A DNA stretch of 64,000 nucleotides, from positions 88,826 through 152,825 of the forward strand of contig NZ_JAUYTP010000085.1 in assembly GCF_030695125.1 (NCBI RefSeq), in the 5' to 3' direction. This document shows, in pieces, positions 58,985 through 64,000 of the stretch (the stretch's first letter is position 1; every line of letters starts with the position of its first letter). This DNA is from Allobosea sp. (GTDB lineage: Bacteria > Pseudomonadota > Alphaproteobacteria > Rhizobiales > Beijerinckiaceae). Under the pieces are notes generated by a model, which worked only from the letters and a program-made list of their open reading frames with translations, searched no databases and was not told where the DNA came from. The translations under genes and the position numbers were made by a program.

Positions 58985-60277
58985 TCAGCGATAGGGCTTC
59001 AGGATGCGCTCAGCCTCGGCCTGCGCATCCTCCAGCGCCTTCTGGGGCGTCTTCGTCCCGGTCAGCGCGGCCTGCAGCCCGTCATTGAGCGCCTTGGTGA
59101 CGCGCTGGTTCTCATGCGTCGAGAGTTCGGCCACCGCATGCGGAAGCTGGTCGCGCGCCACCAGCGCCGGCGGGAAGCCCGCCGCATAGGTCTTCATCGC
59201 CGCCGTCTCATAGGCCGCCGGCGAGACCGCGACATAGCCGGTGTCGATGCCCCACTGGGCGGCGCGCTCGGGCGTCGTGATCCAGCGGATGAACTTGAAG
59301 GCGGCCTCCTGCTGGGCCGGCGTCGCCTTCTTCGAGAGGTAGAAATTGCCACCGCCGGTTGGGCTGCCGCGGCGCTTGCCGGCCGGTAGCATGGCGACGC
59401 CGAAGGGGAATTTGGCGTTGCTGCGGACATTGGTGAGGTTGCCCGTGGTGGTCCACATCATCGCGACCTTCTTCTCGAAGAAGTCCTTCGGCGTGGTGCC
59501 CCATTCGACGATGCCGGGGGGATGGACCTTGTGCTTCTGCGCGAGGTCGACCCAGTACTGCAGCGCCTCGACGACGGCCGGGTCGGCATAGTTGGTCGTG
59601 TTGCCGGCGGCATTGGCGAGGATCGCACCGGCCTGCGTCGAGAGGCCCTGGAACAGCCAGTAGGGGAAGCCCGAGGACGGGATCTGGATGCCCCATTGGG
59701 TGACGTTGCCCGAGGCGTCCTTCTTGGTCAGCTTCTGGGCGAAGTCGAGCTGCTCGGCCCAGCTGGTCGGCGGCTTCTCGGGATCGAGCCCGGCCTCCTT
59801 GAACAGCTCCTTGTTCCAGTAGAGCACCACGGTCGAGCGCTGGAAGGGGATGCCCCAGGTCTTGCCGCCGGTCTGGCTGTTTTCCATGAAGGCCGGGAAG
59901 AAGGAGGCGAGCCACTTCTTGTCGTCCTCGGTCTTCACGAAGCTGTCGAAGGGGACGATCGCGTCCTCGTCGATCAGCGTGAACATGTCGGTGGAGAGCA
60001 GGACCGAGGTCACCGGCGGCGTGCCGCTCTTGTGCGCGGTCAGCGCCTTGACGATCGTCTCCTGATAGGTGCCGGCATAGATCGGCTTCAGCTTGATCGA
60101 GGGGTTCTCTTTCTCGAAATCGGCGGCGTAGCTGTCGATCAGCTTGGTGATCGGCCCGCCAACGGCGACCGGATAGAAAAAGGAGACCTCGGTCGCCGCC
60201 TGCGCCCGGGCGAGGCCCGGCAGGGCCAAGGATCCCGCGAGCGCCGCAGCGCCGCTCAATACGTCACGCCTGTCCAT
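58985..60277 (-). CDS. ABC transporter substrate-binding protein (UgpB-like)
   Basis: A 430-residue periplasmic binding protein of the extracellular-binding family 1. Signal peptide about residues 1-27, beginning MDRRDVLSGAAALAG with two arginines that could allow Tat export, cleaved near ARAQA. UgpB-like elements: KLKPIYAGTYQETIVKALTAH, STVVLYWNKELFKEAGLDPEKPP, and GGNFYLSKKATPAQQEAAFKFIRW. UgpB binds glycerol-3-phosphate and glycerophosphodiesters; a phosphorylated ligand agrees with the phosphatase genes downstream. No experimental evidence. Confidence 0.9.
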   Translation of the reverse strand: MDRRDVLSGAAALAGSLALPGLARAQAATEVSFFYPVAVGGPITKLIDSYAADFEKENPSIKLKPIYAGTYQETIVKALTAHKSGTPPVTSVLLSTDMFTLIDEDAIVPFDSFVKTEDDKKWLASFFPAFMENSQTGGKTWGIPFQRSTVVLYWNKELFKEAGLDPEKPPTSWAEQLDFAQKLTKKDASGNVTQWGIQIPSSGFPYWLFQGLSTQAGAILANAAGNTTNYADPAVVEALQYWVDLAQKHKVHPPGIVEWGTTPKDFFEKKVAMMWTTTGNLTNVRSNAKFPFGVAMLPAGKRRGSPTGGGNFYLSKKATPAQQEAAFKFIRWITTPERAAQWGIDTGYVAVSPAAYETAAMKTYAAGFPPALVARDQLPHAVAELSTHENQRVTKALNDGLQAALTGTKTPQKALEDAQAEAERILKPYR

Positions 60278-60328
60278 TTTGTCTTCTCCCTGGTGAGGTG
60301 GCTTGCGCCCGACCCTTGTGAACGGATC

Positions 60329-61372
60329 TTAACCCGAAGCCACTTTGCGCTCGGACGCCTGGTCGAACCAGTGCAAGGCCGATTGTGACACTGTGATGTA
60401 GACGGTTTCGCCCGGCCTGGTGCGCACCTTGCCCGCCCGCCGGACGATGAAGCCGTGCCCCCCGATGCGGGTTTCGACCAGCGTATCGGCGCCGAGATAC
60501 TCGACCGCCACGACCTCGGCAGCGATGCCGCTCTCGCCCAGTTCGGTCATTTCGGGTCGGATGCCGACGGCCAGCGTCGCCGGATCGTACCCCTGCGGCG
60601 GCGTCAACTGACCGGCGCCGCCCGCCGCCAAGATGGCTTGGAGCGGCACGACATTCATCGGCGGCGTGCCGACGAAGCGCGCGACGAAGATGCTCGCCGG
60701 GTTCTCGTAGATCTCGTCGGGCGGGGCATCCTGCTCGATGCGGCCGTTGCGCATGAGCACGACCTGATCGGCCATCGTCATCGCCTCGACCTGATCATGC
60801 GTGACATAGACCATGGTGATCCCCAGCCGCTGCTGGAGCTCTCGGATCTCGCGGCGCATCTCGACGCGCAGTTGCGCATCGAGGTTCGAGAGCGGCTCGT
60901 CCATCAGGCAGACGGGAGCCTCCGCGACGACGGCCCGGCCCAGCGCCACCCGCTGCTGCTGCCCTCCGGACAATTGCGAGGGCTTGCGGTCGAGCAGGCC
61001 CTGGAGCCCGAGGATGTCGGCAGCGCGTGCCAGCCGGGTGTCACGCTCTGCGCGAGGGACCTTGCGCACCTCGAGACCGAAGGCGATGTTCTGCGCCACC
61101 GTCAGATGCGGGAACAGCGCATAGTTTTGGAACACCATCGCGATCCCGCGCTGGGAGGGCTCGGCCCGGGTGACTTCGCGGCCGCCGATCAGAATCGCGC
61201 CGCTGCTGGTGTCCTCGAGCCCGGCGATCAGGCGCAACGTCGTCGACTTGCCGCATCCGGAAGGGCCGAGCAGCGCGACGAGCTTGCCCCCATCAACGGT
61301 GAAGCTGACCTCGTCGACCGCCGCCGCGCCGCCCCAGGTCTTCGAAACGGCTTTCAGCTCGACAGAAACCAT
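60329..61372 (-). CDS. ABC transporter ATP-binding protein (UgpC/MalK type)
   Basis: A 347-residue ATPase. Walker A GPSGCGKST at 36-44, signature LSGGQQQRVALGRA, Walker B VCLMDEPLSNLDA, switch VYVTHDQVEA, and a TOBE domain from about residue 240 (VGIRPEMTEL). First gene of the operon: ATPase, binding protein, two permeases, EEP hydrolase, IMPase. Having the ATPase first is less common than in E. coli ugp. No clear PHO box was found in its upstream region. Confidence 0.93.
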   Translation of the reverse strand: MVSVELKAVSKTWGGAAAVDEVSFTVDGGKLVALLGPSGCGKSTTLRLIAGLEDTSSGAILIGGREVTRAEPSQRGIAMVFQNYALFPHLTVAQNIAFGLEVRKVPRAERDTRLARAADILGLQGLLDRKPSQLSGGQQQRVALGRAVVAEAPVCLMDEPLSNLDAQLRVEMRREIRELQQRLGITMVYVTHDQVEAMTMADQVVLMRNGRIEQDAPPDEIYENPASIFVARFVGTPPMNVVPLQAILAAGGAGQLTPPQGYDPATLAVGIRPEMTELGESGIAAEVVAVEYLGADTLVETRIGGHGFIVRRAGKVRTRPGETVYITVSQSALHWFDQASERKVASG

Positions 61373-61610
61373 GCGTCATCCGGACCGGCGCCCCTGATGC
61401 CAAACTGAGCCGGCACAGGGTCTATGTTCTCGTTCGTCGATATGGCGCAAAATCGCCCCGCAGCACAAGGCCGCCCCCCATCGCGCCGGGGTCCGTCGCT
61501 CAGCCGCGCGCCACAACGAACCGCTTGACGCGCATGGTGGCCAGGCGCCGAAGACGGGCCCTCCGAATTCCACCTCTAATTCATTGAATTCAAGGTTATA
61601 TTGCCATTGT

Positions 61611-62003
61611 TCACGGGTCGCGATCGGCGCCGATCATCACCTGCTGCGAAACAAGGTGATCGAACAACGTGAATGGGGTTGGCAGCATTTGAGGTGGGAT
61701 CACGGTTCGATACTGAACCACAGCAAGGGCTTTGACCTCGGTCGGCGTCAGCGCCACCGGCACGGTCCGCAGCGAATCCCAATAGGCGACCAGCCGGTTC
61801 AGGGCGATCTGGAAGCGGTCCTTGGCTTCGCGCGCACTCTTCGTGCGCAGCGACACATAGACCTTGTCCGTGACGGTCACGGTGACCGATTCGCCGTTGA
61901 TCGGCAGGGTCACGGGACGGCCGCGCGCGACCTCCCGGAGCTCGTTCGGAACCCGAACGTTGAGGTAGTAGGATCCCGACTTGGTAGCGAAGGGACGTGG
62001 CAT
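61611..62003 (-). pseudogene. Truncated site-specific integrase (DUF6538 N-terminal domain only)
   Basis: A 130-residue remnant. MPRPFATKSGSYYLNVRVPNELREVARGRP and SLRTKSAREAKDRFQIALNRL match the N-terminal DUF6538 region of phage-type tyrosine recombinases, which are normally 400-600 residues. The frame stops at 61611 and no catalytic Arg/His/Tyr domain is found after it. It could not recombine DNA. Its position at the edge of the lower-GC tail suggests a decayed mobile element. An ATG at 62015 is an alternative start. Confidence 0.75.
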
Positions 62004-62481
62004 CGCAAGGGCCATGTGTGAAACCGCTGTGTGAAAGCGGATACCCGATAAGCCCTTACAAAACCGAATCTCTTTGTCCTGCTGAGGAAAAAGAGTGGTG
62101 CCCAGGAGAGGATTGCGCTTTTCGGACCAAAGGCCTTTGAAATTAAAGGAAAATTTGAAGCGGTCAAGCGGGTTTGTTACACGGTGTTGGCGCACGGGTA
62201 GCCGCCTCTCGTGGGTTGCGCCAATAGACCGAGAGATAATCCCTTAATCAAAAATGCACTCCACATGCGAGACACATCCCTACGACATGGGGACCGACGA
62301 TCGCCCCTTAGGGACCGGCTCTTCCGCTCCTGGAAACTGCTGGCCGCACTCTTACCCCACAAAGCCGAGCCACGAGCATCAGAGTTCAATGGAGGCATTT
62401 CGTGGGGACTGACCAGCCAGTTCCTTTCCCAACTCTTGCGCATTGTGAGTGCGGACTAACGCCAAACCTGCGTCGGGAATG
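62004..62481. other. Intergenic stretch, lower GC, no convincing gene
   Basis: Frames here are short and have no ribosome site. The base composition is visibly less GC-rich than the first 61 kb. No attachment site, tRNA or repeat could be seen by eye. Confidence 0.45.
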
Positions 62482-63000
62482 TCAGTCGGTGAGTCCGAGC
62501 TCTGTGCGCGCAGTGATGAGATCGTCTTCGTAGTAGCGCTTTCCGCCACAATCCCGATTGAAACTGACGTTCTCAAGCTTCTGAGCTTCTACACTTCGGT
62601 TATACTCGGCGCTAGCTGCAGAGGTGGATTGAATCGTCGCATTCAACTTGGAGACCTGCGCGTTGAATGCGTCTACGCTCTTCTGGCTCGTGCGGTCTAA
62701 GGCCGCCTGGCTTGCGTTGAGCATCGACCTGCGGAGCTCTATTTCGGCTTGCCGGCGGGAAATTGCTTCGTGGCGCGCTTTTAGGTCGGTGTTAGCTTTC
62801 TCAAGTCTATCCTCGATGGTGAGGCAGCTCTTTAGCTGGGCAGGGGTTAGGGTATTGACGGCGTAGTTTTTTGCCGCACGGTCGATTGCCCTGAGTCCGC
62901 CGCCGATGCGAAAACGTTTGGCCTCAGCGGGGGTAATCGCAGTGCCTGCTAAAGCGACAACTACAATGCCGCTGAGCAGTTTCGCGTGGACGGGGCGCAT
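62482..63000 (-). CDS. Hypothetical exported coiled-coil protein
   Basis: A 172-residue protein. Signal peptide about residues 1-27 (LLSGIVVVALAGTAITPAEA). The mature region is a long helical coiled coil (LKSCLTIEDRLEKANTDLKARHEAISRRQAEIELRRSML) and a C-terminal part with FNRDCGGKRYYEDDL. Two cysteines, C59 and C150 by position in the sequence, might pair in the periplasm. I do not recognise the family. It is in the low-GC tail, so it may be acquired DNA. Confidence 0.7.
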   Translation of the reverse strand: MRPVHAKLLSGIVVVALAGTAITPAEAKRFRIGGGLRAIDRAAKNYAVNTLTPAQLKSCLTIEDRLEKANTDLKARHEAISRRQAEIELRRSMLNASQAALDRTSQKSVDAFNAQVSKLNATIQSTSAASAEYNRSVEAQKLENVSFNRDCGGKRYYEDDLITARTELGLTD

Positions 63001-63170
63001 TTACATTCTCGCTGATCGGTTTGCCGATACGAGGTTATGACAGCGTATCGCTGGCTGCAAACAAGGGAGATGCGTGCGAGACAGGTCTCGACGAAGCTGC
63101 GACTGACAGTTGCCCCCTATGCACAGTGTTTTCGGCTCTAGGCAAACAACCCGCCCCACCTCCACGAAGC

Positions 63171-63506
63171 TCAGCGTCCGGCGTCGGCCTTCTGGGGATC
63201 GAAGTTTAGCTCCTTGAACAGGCGCTCAACCTCGTCGGTTCGTGCCCCGCTTTCAATAGCTGGCTTGGCCGGAGCTTGCTGCGGTTCTAATAGCCGCGAT
63301 CCCCACGGACTACAGCGGGGCTCCTTTCGCATATCGAGATTGACGCACAGCGAAACGTCCCCAGTGAAATTGTCTATTCGCCAAAGCGATTGATGAGACC
63401 CCGAAGACATTGCATAGTGACCGGTTACCGCTATTGCAGTCGCAATGCAAAATAGGCCAAGGAAAATTCCCAATGACCAACGCGCGTCCCTTTTGGGCAA
63501 GTCCAC
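63171..63506 (-). CDS. Hypothetical single-pass membrane protein
   Basis: A 111-residue protein. GTG start chosen because GGGGGAG lies just upstream; the frame is open further. Residues about 11-32 form a membrane helix (SLGIFLGLFCIATAIAVTGHYAM). A periplasmic part with two cysteines (CVNLDMRKEPRCSPWG) follows, then an acidic tail (DEVERLFKELNFDP). It starts 16 bp after the stop of the next upstream gene, so the two form a small unit. Function unknown. Confidence 0.6.
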   Translation of the reverse strand: MDLPKRDARWSLGIFLGLFCIATAIAVTGHYAMSSGSHQSLWRIDNFTGDVSLCVNLDMRKEPRCSPWGSRLLEPQQAPAKPAIESGARTDEVERLFKELNFDPQKADAGR

Positions 63507-63522
63507 TGGCGCTCCCCCTTCT

Positions 63523-63915
63523 TTACATTCGCACAAAGCGGGCGCTGGCATTCCAGCAATACCACGCCGCGCTCCGCCTTCCTGAGCGGCAAAACCGAGG
63601 GTCTTTTCGTTCCCTCGGAAGCTCGTCCTTGAGCGTGGCCTTTTCAGCTGAAAGAATAGAACCGAGCGCGAGCAACCCAAGACCGATCCAAGTCAGGAAG
63701 GGACGATACGACACCGACCCCGCCAACTCAGCAACACTGTATGCGATCTGGCAGGGGCGCGTTGCGTAAAACAGACAAGGCAAAGCGTCCTGCGCCAGTC
63801 CCTCCCACTTCACACCGATCGCGAGGGCCACCCTTTGGAAAAAGGAAAGCCACCACGCCGCCGACAGAGCAATGCAGGCAAAGCCAGACCCTAGCATCAA
63901 TCTACGTAGCATCAT
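63523..63915 (-). CDS. Hypothetical membrane protein, possibly near the contig end
   Basis: A 130-residue protein with two membrane helices: about residues 7-32 (LGSGFACIALSAAWWLSFF) and 72-92 (FLTWIGLGLLALGSILSAE). The loop carries two cysteines (PCLFYATRPC). It starts right next to the poly-G run, so the upstream region cannot be seen and the true start may lie further out. Function unknown. Confidence 0.55.
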   Translation of the reverse strand: MMLRRLMLGSGFACIALSAAWWLSFFQRVALAIGVKWEGLAQDALPCLFYATRPCQIAYSVAELAGSVSYRPFLTWIGLGLLALGSILSAEKATLKDELPRERKDPRFCRSGRRSAAWYCWNASARFVRM

Positions 63916-63916
63916 T

Positions 63917-64000
<84 letters not shown>

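Noticed and set aside
62177..62443. 88-codon minus-strand frame downstream of the exported coiled-coil gene
   Set aside because: No ribosome site or recognisable composition; it might be a decayed integrase piece, but no motif supports this.

Overview
The window is high-GC DNA coding densely on both strands. It looks like the chromosome of an alphaproteobacterium of the order Hyphomicrobiales, possibly Bosea or a relative; the genus is an inference. Supporting signs are two ku genes plus ligD, HWE-type histidine kinases, DUF6894 and DUF4142 proteins, many ABC importers, and promoter motifs of the EcfG general-stress type. I see no rRNA, tRNA or CRISPR array. The last 83 bases are a pure G run, so the right end is probably an assembly or sequencing artefact.

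Layout. 1-11050 is a catabolic block. It has a shikimate-dehydrogenase-like gene (cut by the left edge), a LacI regulator, an EthD-like protein, an SDR, a CoA-transferase, a ketopantoate-reductase-like enzyme, an NMT1/SsuA-type ABC importer, a MaoC hydratase, an enoyl-CoA hydratase and an IclR regulator. Two near-identical LacI-type operators in its two divergent intergenic regions tie the halves together. 11150-12455 holds fdhD beside an internally deleted FdhF/YdeP pseudogene. 13379-18876 is signalling: a receiver, a hybrid kinase, a Crp-like regulator, and a kinase whose membrane domain resembles the plant ethylene receptor.

17-37 kb reads as a general-stress and DNA-repair island: DUF4142 protein, SpoIIAA-like protein, 3-methyladenine glycosylase, Zn-alcohol dehydrogenase, Mn-catalase, GAF-HWE kinase, DUF6894 protein, ElaB-like and holin-like proteins with an AI-2E-type permease, two Ku proteins and LigD. 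Most of these units carry GGAAC-N17/18-GTT (EcfG-type) motifs 17-50 bp before the start (118 bp for the GAF-HWE kinase). A LysR/SDR/split-transketolase operon sits inside this island without such a motif.

36.7-44.6 kb holds an L,D-transpeptidase, an FAH-family hydrolase with its GntR regulator and operator, and a group made of a hydroxylysine-kinase-like APH enzyme, a class-III aminotransferase, an Lrp regulator, a HAD hydrolase and a GNAT acetyltransferase. 45.0-55.4 kb looks iron-related: an Fe3+-type ABC importer, then a TonB receptor behind an AT-rich leader, a HemS-like protein, a ChaN-like protein and an SbmA/Rv1819c-like ABC protein. 55.5-61.4 kb is one minus-strand operon with a Ugp-type importer, an EEP phosphodiesterase-fold enzyme and an inositol-monophosphatase-family enzyme. 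From about 61.5 kb the base composition drops, and a truncated integrase and three hypothetical exported or membrane proteins follow.
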